DNA from: Flavobacteriales bacterium
Lineage (GTDB): Bacteria; Bacteroidota; Bacteroidia; Flavobacteriales_D; Parvicellaceae
Direction: 5' to 3'
DNA: 64,000 nt
Assembly (NCBI GenBank): GCA_020631555.1
Contig: JAHDGY010000005.1
Span: forward strand, 1 to 64,000
Positions 29,346 through 38,821 of the stretch are shown piece after piece. The notes beneath the pieces are model-generated. The model did no database searches, was not told where the DNA came from, and saw only the letters and a program-made list of their open reading frames with translations. The position numbers and the translations under genes were made by a program. Within the stretch, counting starts at the first letter, position 1; each line of letters starts with the position of its first letter.

Positions 29346-30320
29346 CTATTTGCGTTGGATAACCTTTTTTGCAGCAAGTCTAATGTTCTCTTTAGTCAAC
29401 CCGTATTTCTCCATCAATTCGTCTGGCTTACCGCTTTCGCCGAAGCTATCTTTCACAGCAACAAATTCCATTGGTGTAGGAAGGTTGCGCGACAATAAGT
29501 TAGCAACGCTTTCTCCTAAGCCACCAGCTTCTTGATGCTCTTCTGCTGTGACTACACACTTGGTTTTACCAACGCTGTTCAGAATAGCTTCACTGTCCAA
29601 AGGCTTGATCGTATGGATATTGATTATTTCAGCGCTAATGCCATCTTCAGCTAACATGTGACCTGCTTCAATAGCTTTCCATACCATGTGACCCGTAGCA
29701 ATAATTGTCACATCGCTTCCTTCATTCAGTAATAAAGCCTTGCCGATTTCAAAATTTTGATTTTCTGGCGTAAACATTGGAACTTTTGGCCTTCCGAACC
29801 TGAGATACGCAGGCCCTGAATAATTGGCAATTGCAATCGTAGCGGCTTTAGTTTGATTAAAATCACAAGTATTGATCACTGTCATATTCGGAAGCATTTT
29901 CATAAGACCAATGTCTTCCAAAATTTGGTGTGTCGCCCCATCTTCTCCAAGAGTTAAACCGGCATGCGAAGCGCATATTTTTACATTTTTATCCGAATAA
30001 GCTACTGATTGTCTTATTTGATCGTATACCCTTCCTGTAGAAAAGTTGGCAAATGTTCCAGTGTAAGGAATTTTACCACCAATGGTCAATCCTGCGGCAA
30101 TGCCAATCATATTTGCTTCCGCGATTCCGACTTGAAAAAAGCGATCGGGATGATTATCTTTAAAATCATTCATTTTCAGCGATCCGGTTAAGTCGGCGCA
30201 AAGCGCGACTACATCAGGATTGGTTTGTCCAAGTTCTGTAAGTCCTGCACCAAATCCAGAACGAGTGTCTTTCATACCAGTTACTTCAAAAGTTTTCATT
30301 AGCGCTTGCTTCGTTTCCAT
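29346..30320 (-). CDS. Transketolase, C-terminal subunit
   Basis: A 324-residue protein equal to the pyrimidine-binding and C-terminal domains of transketolase. Evidence: [60 protein letters not shown] (TPP-site His and Asp), and [20 protein letters not shown] in the C-terminal domain. It pairs with the N-half encoded by 31709-32545; together they interconvert sugar phosphates in the non-oxidative pentose phosphate pathway. Split transketolases are usual in this phylum, but here a VWA gene lies between the halves. The ATG directly follows the stop of that VWA gene with no gap. Confidence 0.93.
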   Translation of the reverse strand: METKQALMKTFEVTGMKDTRSGFGAGLTELGQTNPDVVALCADLTGSLKMNDFKDNHPDRFFQVGIAEANMIGIAAGLTIGGKIPYTGTFANFSTGRVYDQIRQSVAYSDKNVKICASHAGLTLGEDGATHQILEDIGLMKMLPNMTVINTCDFNQTKAATIAIANYSGPAYLRFGRPKVPMFTPENQNFEIGKALLLNEGSDVTIIATGHMVWKAIEAGHMLAEDGISAEIINIHTIKPLDSEAILNSVGKTKCVVTAEEHQEAGGLGESVANLLSRNLPTPMEFVAVKDSFGESGKPDELMEKYGLTKENIRLAAKKVIQRK

Positions 30321-31706
30321 TTAAAAAGGGTTTAATTCTGTTGTTTGTCCTGATGTTATTGAAAATGTTTCCGATACTACCTTCGCGGCACTAGTATATC
30401 GTTTTTTTCGATACACCAATTTGTAATCTCCAGGTTGAAGTAGCAATTGTTGCGTTCCTTGGGGTCTTAAATTGACCACAAAAGTTTCTTCGTTTTCTAC
30501 AATCTGAAAGATCGTCGCTATAGTTTCCTGGATTGGGTTTGCCACCAATATTCCCGGGCGTGGAATCACAATATCCGTATGCCTGCTTTGTTTGATTTGT
30601 ACTTCGCTCATTTTAATTCTGGGCAATGTCAAGATTTCAAGATCGTAAATTCCGGTCAAGTATTTTTCTGCTGAGTTGAGCTCTTGGATATGCATGGTTT
30701 CCATTTCTCCATGCTTTCTCACAATACATTTAATGCTCGGGTATCGGTTATTGCTGCCTTGCGTTTTAAAGTCCAGATATCCCATTGGAGCGTTGAACTC
30801 AATAATATTTCTTGTTCTCGGTTTAATTTGAAGATTTGATTTCTCAAGTGGTGGGATAGTATGTACAACGATTCGATTAACTTTTAGAGGGTTCACCGAA
30901 AGCGTATCCGGTTTACCATGGCTGTTTAACGTATGTTCAAAAGTATAAGTTAGTTGTCCTCTTTTATCGTAAAAAGACATAGGAACGTCCGTTTCCCGAG
31001 GTGCACCAGATGTGTTGTTTAAATTTACCTGAACAGAAGTATGGCTTATAGCTTGTTCCATAACTGTTTGCATGGCCATGTCGAAAGTTTTTTCATCGGT
31101 GACATCAAAGAAATTTCCAATGCAAGAAAAATGTTCTAGATAGGAAAGATCTAATCCAATGCCAATTACGAAAGGTTGTACCTGAATGCCTTTTGTTTTT
31201 AGCATCCGAGCAACCGCACAAGGATCACCGTCACAGGCCTCTATTCCGTCAGTAATTAGAATAATGGCATTGCTACAATTTTTGCATTTTGGAAAATCTT
31301 GAGCTGCGAATTCCAAAGACTGCGCTATTGGGGTTGTGCCCTTAGGGTCAAGGCTGCGAATTCGGCTGATTATTTTATCAATATTACCATTTAAATTGGG
31401 GTTGAATGGAACCTCAAGTTTGGTGTCGTTGCAGTCTTGTTGACCAGGCATTATTCGGGTTTGGTGACCGTACATGCGCAAAGCCAATTCCACATTTTCC
31501 AATCCTCTAAGCTCGTTAACCGTTTTGGTTAATAGTTGCCGTGCAATACTGATTTTACTGCTGCTTTCCCACTGTGCGTTCATGCTGTTTGAACCATCAA
31601 ATATGATGAGTACACGAGTTTTCTCCTGCGCTAGTAAGTTGCTAATCCCCAGTGTGCAAAACAAGAGGATTGACAGTTGTGCTATGAATTTTTTACGTTT
31701 TAGCAA
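30321..31706 (-). CDS. Exported von Willebrand factor A (VWA) domain protein
   Basis: A 461-residue protein with a signal peptide (residues about 8-26, cleavage near LLAQ|EK) and an N-terminal VWA domain. The metal-ion-dependent adhesion site is intact: FDGSNSMN gives Asp37, Ser39 and Ser41, the Thr is supplied by DPKGTTPIAQSLEFAA, and the second Asp by ILITDGIEACDGDPC. The C-terminal half is beta-rich and resembles repeated carboxypeptidase-regulatory-like or PEGA-like strands (LVANPIQETIATIFQIVENE). Likely a periplasmic or surface binding protein; the ligand is unknown. It is wedged between the two transketolase halves: two bases after the first stop, zero bases before the next start, so all three are cotranslated. 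Confidence 0.8.
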   Translation of the reverse strand: MLKRKKFIAQLSILLFCTLGISNLLAQEKTRVLIIFDGSNSMNAQWESSSKISIARQLLTKTVNELRGLENVELALRMYGHQTRIMPGQQDCNDTKLEVPFNPNLNGNIDKIISRIRSLDPKGTTPIAQSLEFAAQDFPKCKNCSNAIILITDGIEACDGDPCAVARMLKTKGIQVQPFVIGIGLDLSYLEHFSCIGNFFDVTDEKTFDMAMQTVMEQAISHTSVQVNLNNTSGAPRETDVPMSFYDKRGQLTYTFEHTLNSHGKPDTLSVNPLKVNRIVVHTIPPLEKSNLQIKPRTRNIIEFNAPMGYLDFKTQGSNNRYPSIKCIVRKHGEMETMHIQELNSAEKYLTGIYDLEILTLPRIKMSEVQIKQSRHTDIVIPRPGILVANPIQETIATIFQIVENEETFVVNLRPQGTQQLLLQPGDYKLVYRKKRYTSAAKVVSETFSITSGQTTELNPF

Positions 31707-31708
31707 TT

Positions 31709-32545
31709 TTAATAGTCTCTCATCGTCTCTGGAAGCTGATTTAAAGCGGTTTGTAATTGCTCATCGTTTGGAGCAACACCATGCCATTTGTGAGTGCCCA
31801 TCATAAAATCCACGCCGTATCCCATTTCAGTATGCATGATTATCATAATTGGTTTTCCTTTTCCGGTTAGTTGCTTGGCTGACTTGAGCCCTGCAACAAC
31901 ATCATTGATGTCATTGCCATTTTTGACTGTCAAAACTTCCCAGCCAAAAGCTTCCCATTTAGCATTTAAATCTCCCAAAGAAATAACATCATCCAAGCTG
32001 CCATCAATTTGCTTGCCATTATAGTCGATTGTAGCAATCAGATTATCAACTCTCTTCGCTGCTGCAAACATAGCGGCTTCCCAAATTTGTCCCTCTTGAA
32101 GTTCCCCATCACCATGCAAACTGTACACCAGCGATTCTTCCTGATTTAGTTTTTTGGTCAGAGCGGCACCTATTGCCATAGACATTCCTTGGCCCAAAGA
32201 TCCGGAAGCGGCACGAATTCCTTCTAACCCTTCTTTTGTGGTAGGATGGCCTTGTAGTCGCGAATTAATTTTTCTAAAAGTGGCCAGTTCTTGTACAGGG
32301 AAATATCCTCGTCTTGCTAGCGCACTGTACCATACCGGAGAGATATGCCCATTGGACAGGAAGAACAAATCTTCGCCAGCCCCGTCCATTGTGAATCCAT
32401 CTGGATTCGCATTCATAATTTCGAAATACAAAGCCGTAAAATATTCTGTACATCCTAGAGAACCGCCGGGATGACCGGAGTTTACTGCATGAACCATTCG
32501 AACGATGTCTCGACGTATTTGACTGCAAATCTGGTTTAATTCCAC
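31709..32545 (-). CDS. Transketolase, N-terminal (TPP-binding) subunit
   Basis: A 278-residue thiamine diphosphate-binding half of transketolase. Family motifs: HAVNSGHPGGSLGCTEYFTA, AASGSLGQGMSMAIGAALTK, GDGELQEGQIWEAAMFAAAK with the GDGxxxEG...N TPP/Mg site continuing to IATIDYNGKQIDG, and MGTHKWHGVAPN. It starts the six-gene minus-strand run transketolase N, VWA, transketolase C, ECF sigma, anti-sigma, Spy-like. A promoter-like TACTTTTG lies about 40 bases upstream. Confidence 0.93.
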   Translation of the reverse strand: MELNQICSQIRRDIVRMVHAVNSGHPGGSLGCTEYFTALYFEIMNANPDGFTMDGAGEDLFFLSNGHISPVWYSALARRGYFPVQELATFRKINSRLQGHPTTKEGLEGIRAASGSLGQGMSMAIGAALTKKLNQEESLVYSLHGDGELQEGQIWEAAMFAAAKRVDNLIATIDYNGKQIDGSLDDVISLGDLNAKWEAFGWEVLTVKNGNDINDVVAGLKSAKQLTGKGKPIMIIMHTEMGYGVDFMMGTHKWHGVAPNDEQLQTALNQLPETMRDY

Positions 32546-32583
32546 TATGTTGAGTATTATGTTACAATTCTATTTGAAGTGCC

Positions 32584-32591
32584 CAAAAGTA
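32584..32591 (-). promoter_or_regulatory. Putative -7 element (TACTTTTG) of the transketolase operon
   Basis: On the minus strand TACTTTTG matches TAnnTTTG. A TTG lies 16 bases farther upstream (32608-32610), just under the usual spacing. The predicted leader is about 35 bases. Confidence 0.4.
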
Positions 32592-33023
32592 ATTTATTTG
32601 AATTTGGCAAAAATGGTTTTGTCCACTTTTTAATGAAAAGAGATTTCAACGTGTTTAAAAGTATATTTTCATATCCGAAAAAAAAATGATTGATTCGCGG
32701 CGTATTTTCAACAGGAATGTATTTATACTGCTGTAAAAATGAAGAGCGCACGTATTGGTGCAACAGTTTGACTCAAAATTAATTGTTTGTTGAACGAAAA
32801 CAGGTGATTACATATTAGCACAATGTTAGTCATGGTGGTACAAGATTGTTTTGCAGTATAGAAATGTTCTAAACTAAGTTGAAAATAATTTGCCCGGGAG
32901 AATTTGCTGTTCGGCCAATTTGAATCGAAGGTTGGTAGAGAACAGTATGCCGCGGACATAAAGTGTTGAAAAGTTAATGTGTGCCGGAAAATCAGGATTT
33001 CTTAGGCATATTGTTTTAGTAAT
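32592..33023. other. AT-rich intergenic region between divergent genes, no gene seen
   Basis: This divergent gap separates the transketolase operon from the CHU_C surface protein gene. It contains only short frames without family resemblance or initiation signals. I find no tRNA, no long inverted repeat and no exact TAnnTTTG element on the plus strand. It presumably holds the promoter of the plus-strand gene, but I cannot point to it. Confidence 0.5.
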
Positions 33024-35552
33024 ATGACATGGTTTATGAAAAGTAAAGTTTCGAAGATTTGCAAGGGGTTCCTTTTGACCTTGCTTAGCTCATTTTTCTT
33101 TCAACTCGGAAATTCGCAGGAAATAGCCCTCGATCTGGTTGATACGGAAACTACAGATAAAGGAACAATAAGCTTAAGTGTTAACACAGCTTATTCATCA
33201 AGTATGTATGATTCGGTAGTTGTTTGTGGCGCTAACCTTGTTGGAAACGCATTTCTATTATCATTTGACTCGATTGCAAGTATTCATGAGAGTGATACAT
33301 TATTCGTATATGATGGTAAGTCTTCTGATGCGCCATTATTGGCATCAATGAACGCAGGTAAAATGGATACTGCAGCGATTACTACCACATTGGCGAACCC
33401 AGATGGGTGTTTTACCGTGTTATTTAAGACAGATACGTCTATTGACCTAACCGGCGACTCAACGCGTTGGCACGTAAGCTTTGAACCAACGTACATCTGT
33501 CAGCCATTTTCATTGGATTTAAGGTCAAGTACCGATACGGTAAAACACATTGATGGATACAAGGTTATTGAAGGTATTTGCTACGGTCATCAGGTTAGTC
33601 TCGAGTTAGTTACTGATTTTCATACGGATACGGGATCTGCTTTGGGTGGGTATACGCAGTTGCCTAGTATGGTGGATACGGTCCAGTGGGATTTAGGGAA
33701 TATACCTGTGAACTATTCAAATTTTGATTTTAACGCGGATTTAAGTTTACCAGCCTCCAAAGCCTATATAGCGCAGGTTATCGTCAAGGATACCCTAGGT
33801 TGTAGTGAAAGATTGCGAATTATATTTAGACAGTCCAATCATCCTAATGCAACGCCAAAGGTTAAGCCGGATCCAAAGGAGTTTTGTATTGGTGACACGG
33901 TTTCCTTATTCGGGCATTTTAATGATACAAATTATCATGCGTATATTGAAGCTTATGAGAATCCTGTTGATCCTTCTGCAAAGGATACAAATAGCAAATA
34001 CTTGCCGGATGTGGCTCAAAACAATGTTCTTAAATTGGATATTAATGATCACGACGGATTAACAATTTACGATGCAAATGAAGTGAAGTTAACGATGAAT
34101 ATTGAACATTCACACATTGGGGATTTGGAGGTTGTTTTAGTAAGCCCTTGTGGTGATAGTATTACTATTCTGAATGGATTCGATCCAGGTTCGACTTCAA
34201 TTCCAGAATTGATCAAAGGTGGAATCGTAACATTTAAATCTGGGGTTGCGCAGGATCCTGCGACGCTGATCGGTTTAGGGAAACCTTATGAATTTGTAAG
34301 CTCCACAAATGTGGGAGATGGGTTCGTGTATAATTTCTTTGATCAGGCAGTTCGAGGAAGCATTGCAGACGAATTTAGTAATGCCACTTTGCATACCAAT
34401 GTGGCAATGCTTCCAAACAACAAAATGATTAAGGTTATGAAAGCTGGTGATTATAAGCCAGAGGTCAATTTCAAGTCATTGGAAGGATGCTCCATTAATG
34501 GGGAGTGGAAGCTGATTGTTCGTGACTGCCGAATTGCACACGACGACGATGGGAATTTGTTTGGGTGGTCTTTGGATTTTGGATTAGGTCTTACTACAAA
34601 AGTAAAGGATCATTCGGTTAAATTGATTAGTGGTCAATGGGTATTTCCAGACCCGTTGAATCCAGATTCTCTCTTTGTGGGAACGAATGATTCAACAGTG
34701 TTCGTTGTTCCAATAACCTCCGGCATTGCAAAATTTGAGTATCACATTCAGGATGAGTGGGGCTGTCCGCTTTGGAAGGATCACAAAGATGAGGTTAAAC
34801 GATTAGAAAGAACAACCATATCATCCAAAGACACAGTTTGTTGGCAAACAGCATCAATTGAGGTGAAAAATTCTAAACATGGAACATTCGCTAAGTTGGC
34901 TGGAACAGGTAAGACATTATACAACAAAGTTTCCGCTGCCGAATGGACGGCCAAGGTTAATGAAGATGGATGGTACAAAATTGAATACACGGATAGTATT
35001 TGTCTATATAAGGACACAACTGAAATTTATTTTCATCCTAGTCCATGGGCAGATATTGTTTCAGACTCCATTTGTAGCCAGGGTGGACCGATTGAATTGG
35101 ACGCAAAGGACGTGTCAGGTGATTCGTTGGTGCAGTATCTTTGGAGTACAGGATCGACTGCTGAAAAAATAATTTTTACACCAAATGCTTCAGTTTCTTC
35201 GTTAGAGGTAGATACAATTACGGTTACTCTTATTGGCTCTCGCTGCGGTAACCTGATCGATACAGCCTTGATCACTACGGTTAAATGTGATTTTCCGAAT
35301 ATCATTACTCCGAATGGAGATGGTACAAATAATACCTTCAAAATTGTAGGTCCATTCTCTGTTGATGGTTACAGTTTTGAGGTGTATACAAGATGGGGAA
35401 GATTGGTCTATAAAAACGACGATTACCAAAATGATTGGGAAGGAACTGATTCAAATGGTAGAAAATTGGTTGAAGGAACTTATTTTTACGTCGTGAAACT
35501 AAAAGGTGGTTCGGAACAGACTTATAAAGGTCCCCTTACCATCACGAGATAA
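33024..35552 (+). CDS. Large T9SS-secreted surface protein with P-domain and gliding-motility C-terminal domain
   Basis: An 842-residue exported protein. A signal peptide (hydrophobic core FLLTLLSSFFFQLG, cleavage near NSQ|E) is followed by a CUB-like segment (about 35-160; FVYDGKSSDAPLLASMN), a middle beta region, and a proprotein-convertase P-domain-like module (about 350-530) with EVKLTMNIEHSHIGDLEVVL, SPCGDSITILNG and NGEWKLIVRDCRIAHDDDGN. The last ~85 residues are a CHU_C/gliding-motility-associated domain (FPNIITPNGDGTNNTFKI, YTRWGRLVYKN, WEGTDSNGRKL, GTYFYVVKLK), the signal for type IX secretion. It probably acts at the cell surface; no catalytic residues are seen. ATG at 33036 is an alternative start. 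The ychF gene follows after eight bases. Confidence 0.85.
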   Translation: MTWFMKSKVSKICKGFLLTLLSSFFFQLGNSQEIALDLVDTETTDKGTISLSVNTAYSSSMYDSVVVCGANLVGNAFLLSFDSIASIHESDTLFVYDGKSSDAPLLASMNAGKMDTAAITTTLANPDGCFTVLFKTDTSIDLTGDSTRWHVSFEPTYICQPFSLDLRSSTDTVKHIDGYKVIEGICYGHQVSLELVTDFHTDTGSALGGYTQLPSMVDTVQWDLGNIPVNYSNFDFNADLSLPASKAYIAQVIVKDTLGCSERLRIIFRQSNHPNATPKVKPDPKEFCIGDTVSLFGHFNDTNYHAYIEAYENPVDPSAKDTNSKYLPDVAQNNVLKLDINDHDGLTIYDANEVKLTMNIEHSHIGDLEVVLVSPCGDSITILNGFDPGSTSIPELIKGGIVTFKSGVAQDPATLIGLGKPYEFVSSTNVGDGFVYNFFDQAVRGSIADEFSNATLHTNVAMLPNNKMIKVMKAGDYKPEVNFKSLEGCSINGEWKLIVRDCRIAHDDDGNLFGWSLDFGLGLTTKVKDHSVKLISGQWVFPDPLNPDSLFVGTNDSTVFVVPITSGIAKFEYHIQDEWGCPLWKDHKDEVKRLERTTISSKDTVCWQTASIEVKNSKHGTFAKLAGTGKTLYNKVSAAEWTAKVNEDGWYKIEYTDSICLYKDTTEIYFHPSPWADIVSDSICSQGGPIELDAKDVSGDSLVQYLWSTGSTAEKIIFTPNASVSSLEVDTITVTLIGSRCGNLIDTALITTVKCDFPNIITPNGDGTNNTFKIVGPFSVDGYSFEVYTRWGRLVYKNDDYQNDWEGTDSNGRKLVEGTYFYVVKLKGGSEQTYKGPLTITR

Positions 35553-35560
35553 TAAAATAA

Positions 35561-36658
35561 ATGGCCTTAAAATGTGGTATAGTGGGCTTGCCAAATGTTG
35601 GCAAGTCCACTCTTTTTAATTGTTTGTCCAATGCTAAAGCGCAATCTGCAAATTTTCCTTTTTGTACGATAGAGCCAAATGTTGGAACAATTACAGTCCC
35701 AGACCCAAGACTTACGGAATTAGAGCGGTTGGTCAATCCGCAAAAGGTAATTCCCACAACCATCGAAATTGTTGATATTGCGGGTCTTGTTAAAGGAGCT
35801 AGTAAAGGAGAAGGCTTGGGGAATCAATTCTTGGCAAACATTCGAGAAACGGATGCTATAATTCATGTGGTACGCTGTTTTAACGATGACAATATTGTTC
35901 ATGTTGATGGTTCTGTTGATCCTGTGCGAGATAAAGAGGTTATCGATACAGAGCTTCAATTGAAGGATTTAGAAACCATTGAGAAGACGATTTCTGGCAT
36001 TGAACGAAAGGCCAAAACTGGAGACAAAGATGCGTCTAAGCTATTTGATGTTTTCGAAAAGGTAAGAGATCACCTGCTTCAGGGAAACAATGCGAGATCC
36101 GCACCAATAGAGGATGAACAATGGCAAGATTTGAGTGATTTACATTTGCTTACCGCTAAACCAATTCTTTACCTATGCAATGTTGATGAAAGTTCTGTAA
36201 AATCAGAAAACGAATTTGTTGAACGTTTTAAAGAGAACGTTGCACGCGAAAAGGCTGAGGTTTTAGTTTTGGGAGCCGCAATCGAATCAGATATTCAAGA
36301 ATTGGAAACATACGATGAGCGAGCAATGTTTTTGGAAGAACTCGGTTTGGAAGAGCCAGGTGTAAACCGTCTTATTCGGTCGGCGTACAGATTGTTAAAC
36401 TTACAAACTTACTTTACTGCGGGAGAAAAGGAGGTTCGAGCTTGGACTGTTAATGTTGGTGCTACTGCCCCTCAAGCTGCAGGAGTAATCCATTCGGATT
36501 TTGAAAAAGGATTTATTCGCGCAGAAGTTATGAAGTTTGACGACTTTGTCAATCTTGGCTCGGAGAATGCGTGTAAGGAAGCAGGTAAATTAGCTGTCCA
36601 AGGAAAGGAGTATTTGGTTGAGGATGGAGATATAATGCATTTCAGATTCAATGTGTAA
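35561..36658 (+). CDS. ychF: Redox-regulated ATPase/GTPase YchF (Obg family)
   Basis: A 365-residue YchF, a universally conserved Obg-like NTPase that associates with ribosomes and prefers ATP. P-loop GLPNVGKSTLFN (residues 7-18), switch II DIAGLVKGASKGEGLGNQFL, a helical insert (about 130-200), NVDE in place of NKxD (CNVDESS), and the C-terminal TGS-like domain with LQTYFTAGEKEVRAWTVNVG and ATAPQAAGVIHSDFEKGF. Length is typical. It lies eight bases after the CHU_C surface protein gene, so it probably shares that transcript. Confidence 0.97.
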   Translation: MALKCGIVGLPNVGKSTLFNCLSNAKAQSANFPFCTIEPNVGTITVPDPRLTELERLVNPQKVIPTTIEIVDIAGLVKGASKGEGLGNQFLANIRETDAIIHVVRCFNDDNIVHVDGSVDPVRDKEVIDTELQLKDLETIEKTISGIERKAKTGDKDASKLFDVFEKVRDHLLQGNNARSAPIEDEQWQDLSDLHLLTAKPILYLCNVDESSVKSENEFVERFKENVAREKAEVLVLGAAIESDIQELETYDERAMFLEELGLEEPGVNRLIRSAYRLLNLQTYFTAGEKEVRAWTVNVGATAPQAAGVIHSDFEKGFIRAEVMKFDDFVNLGSENACKEAGKLAVQGKEYLVEDGDIMHFRFNV

Positions 36659-36738
36659 AGAGTCCCTATAGGGCTTTGGACATTTACAATGAGATGGACT
36701 TCGTTTCGAACAAATGTCGCTAGGCAGATTCAAATTTT

Positions 36739-36746
36739 TACATTTG
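36739..36746 (+). promoter_or_regulatory. Putative -7 element (TACATTTG) for the paaZ-like gene
   Basis: TACATTTG is an exact TAnnTTTG match 22 bases before the ATG at 36769. I see no TTG at the -33 position. Predicted leader about 19 bases. Confidence 0.45.
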
Positions 36747-36768
36747 ATAACCTAACGACATTAACATT

Positions 36769-38817
36769 ATGGTAATTGAAAGTTACATCGAAGGAGGTTG
36801 GAAATCCGGAGACGGAGAAGAACAGCAATTATTTCATGCCATTTCAGGTGAGTATCTTGGAGGGACTTCAAGTGCAGGATTTGATTATGAGCGAATTATG
36901 ACTTACGGAAGAGGTGTAGGTGGAACTGCGCTTAGAAAAATGACATTTCCAGAACGTGGTCGAATGTTGAAGGCATTGGCTTTACACCTTACCTCTATTA
37001 AAGATAAATTCTATGTCCTTAGTGCTGCAACTGGGGCTACCAAAATTGACTCATGGATTGATATTGAAGGAGGAATTGGGAACTTGTTTGCCAACGCTTC
37101 TCTTCGAAGGCAATTCCCTGATTTGCCTTACCATGTTGATGGTCATGCCGCACCACTTTCAAAGGGAGGTTCGTTTATTGGGCATCACATAATGGTGCCT
37201 AAACGTGGTGTTGCTATTCATATCAACGCCTTTAATTTTCCAATCTGGGGAATGTTAGAGAAAATTGCGGTTAATCTTATGGCCGGAGTTCCTGCTGTGG
37301 TTAAACCTTCTGAATACACTTGCTATCTGACCGAGTTAATGGTAAAAGAAATAATTGACTCACGAATTTTGCCAGAGGGAGCGCTTCAATTGGTGAATGG
37401 ATTGGGCCGTGGAATTCTTGATTATGTTACAAATCAAGATGTTGTTACGTTTACGGGGTCGGCGGAAACTGGAAGGAAATTAAAGGAACACCCTCGATTA
37501 ATAGAAGAATCTGTGCCATTTAATTTAGAAGCAGATTCGCTAAATGCATGTGTCTTGGGGGAAGATGCTGTACCTGGTACAGATGAGTTTAGTCTTTTTA
37601 TTAAGGAAGTTCAAAAAGAAATTACCGTAAAAACGGGGCAAAAGTGTACTGCAGTCCGACGAATAATAGTTCCAGAGAAGTTGGTGGAAGATGTTCAGAT
37701 TGAATTAGGTAAAAGACTGGATAAAACCATAATTGGAGATCCTTCAGTGGAAGGCGTGCGAATGGGAGCTTTAGCAACCAAGCTGCAGGTTGAGAGAGTA
37801 AGAGAGAGGGTTGATTTGTTAAGGAAATCGCAGGAAATAGTCTATGGAAATTTGGAGAATTTCGATGTTGTGGGAGCAGATAGGGATAAAGGAGCTTTTT
37901 TCTCTCCAATTATTTTTAGAAATAACGATCCATTCAATTGCACCGATGTACACAATGTTGAAGCATTTGGTCCGGTTTCTACCATCTTGCCATACAAAGA
38001 TTTGAATGAGGCAATTCGATTAGTTGAGCTTGGCAAGGGATCGTTGGTGACTTCGGTTGTAACTGCCGATGACAATCTTGCCAGAGATTTCGTGGTTGGT
38101 GCTGCTCATATGAATGGTAGAATGTTAGTGTTGAATAGTCGGTGTGCCAAGGAAAGCACAGGCCATGGTTCGCCAATGCCCTTACTGACCCATGGAGGCC
38201 CAGGAAGAGCAGGTGGAGGTGAAGAAATGGGAGGAAAAAGAGGGGTGTTGCATTATTTGCAAAGAACCGCTATTCAGGGACACCCACAAACCATCTCGAA
38301 GATTACACAGCAATTTCAAATAGGGGGAGATCAGCCTGAATCTGTTCCTCATGTGTTTAGGAAACATTTTGAAGAATTGAATGTTGGTGAAACGGTGTTC
38401 ACGCACAAACATACCGTGACCGATGCCGATATTGTCAACTTTGCTAATGTTAGCGGAGATAACTTCTATGCACACATGGATGCAACTTCGTTGGACGGGA
38501 CAATTTTTGAACAACGCGTAGCCCATGGGTACTTTATTTTATCCAAGGCAGCAGGGCTGTTTGTTGATCCGAAGAAGGGGCCTGTTTTGTTGAATTATGG
38601 ATTGGAAGAATGCCGATTTGTAAAACCAGTATATCCTGGAGCGACCATAGGTGTGAAATTTACGGTCAAAGAAAAAATGGATCAGGAAAAGAGGACTGAG
38701 GAGGATATGGCTAAAGGAATTGTAAAATTCTTAGTCGACGTCTATGATGAAACAGGTGAAACTGTAGCGTTAGCCACTATATTGACCATGGTCAGAAAAA
38801 TAGATCAATCTAAATAA
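36769..38817 (+). CDS. paaZ: PaaZ-like bifunctional aldehyde dehydrogenase / MaoC enoyl-CoA hydratase
   Basis: A 682-residue fusion of the phenylacetate-pathway type. Residues 1-520 form an aldehyde dehydrogenase with catalytic Glu254 (FNLEADSLNA) and nucleophile Cys293 (KTGQKCTAVRR), plus NAFNFPIWGMLEKIAVNLMA and FTGSAETGRK. Residues about 535-682 form a MaoC hydratase domain with DIVNFANVSGDNFYAHMDA, where Asp and His are catalytic. In known PaaZ proteins the hydratase part opens the oxepin-CoA ring and the dehydrogenase oxidises the aldehyde. The rest of the paa genes are not in the window, so the activity on another ring-cleavage product is also possible. An enoyl-CoA hydratase gene follows after four bases. 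Confidence 0.88.
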   Translation: MVIESYIEGGWKSGDGEEQQLFHAISGEYLGGTSSAGFDYERIMTYGRGVGGTALRKMTFPERGRMLKALALHLTSIKDKFYVLSAATGATKIDSWIDIEGGIGNLFANASLRRQFPDLPYHVDGHAAPLSKGGSFIGHHIMVPKRGVAIHINAFNFPIWGMLEKIAVNLMAGVPAVVKPSEYTCYLTELMVKEIIDSRILPEGALQLVNGLGRGILDYVTNQDVVTFTGSAETGRKLKEHPRLIEESVPFNLEADSLNACVLGEDAVPGTDEFSLFIKEVQKEITVKTGQKCTAVRRIIVPEKLVEDVQIELGKRLDKTIIGDPSVEGVRMGALATKLQVERVRERVDLLRKSQEIVYGNLENFDVVGADRDKGAFFSPIIFRNNDPFNCTDVHNVEAFGPVSTILPYKDLNEAIRLVELGKGSLVTSVVTADDNLARDFVVGAAHMNGRMLVLNSRCAKESTGHGSPMPLLTHGGPGRAGGGEEMGGKRGVLHYLQRTAIQGHPQTISKITQQFQIGGDQPESVPHVFRKHFEELNVGETVFTHKHTVTDADIVNFANVSGDNFYAHMDATSLDGTIFEQRVAHGYFILSKAAGLFVDPKKGPVLLNYGLEECRFVKPVYPGATIGVKFTVKEKMDQEKRTEEDMAKGIVKFLVDVYDETGETVALATILTMVRKIDQSK

Positions 38818-38821
38818 CAGA

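Noticed and set aside
32546-33023. Small minus-strand genes in the divergent gap
   Set aside because: The frames are short, lack plausible starts, and encode no recognisable motif.
36660-36690. Terminator after ychF (CCCTATAGGG palindrome)
   Set aside because: The stem is only three reliable pairs around a TATA loop with no T-run, too weak to call.
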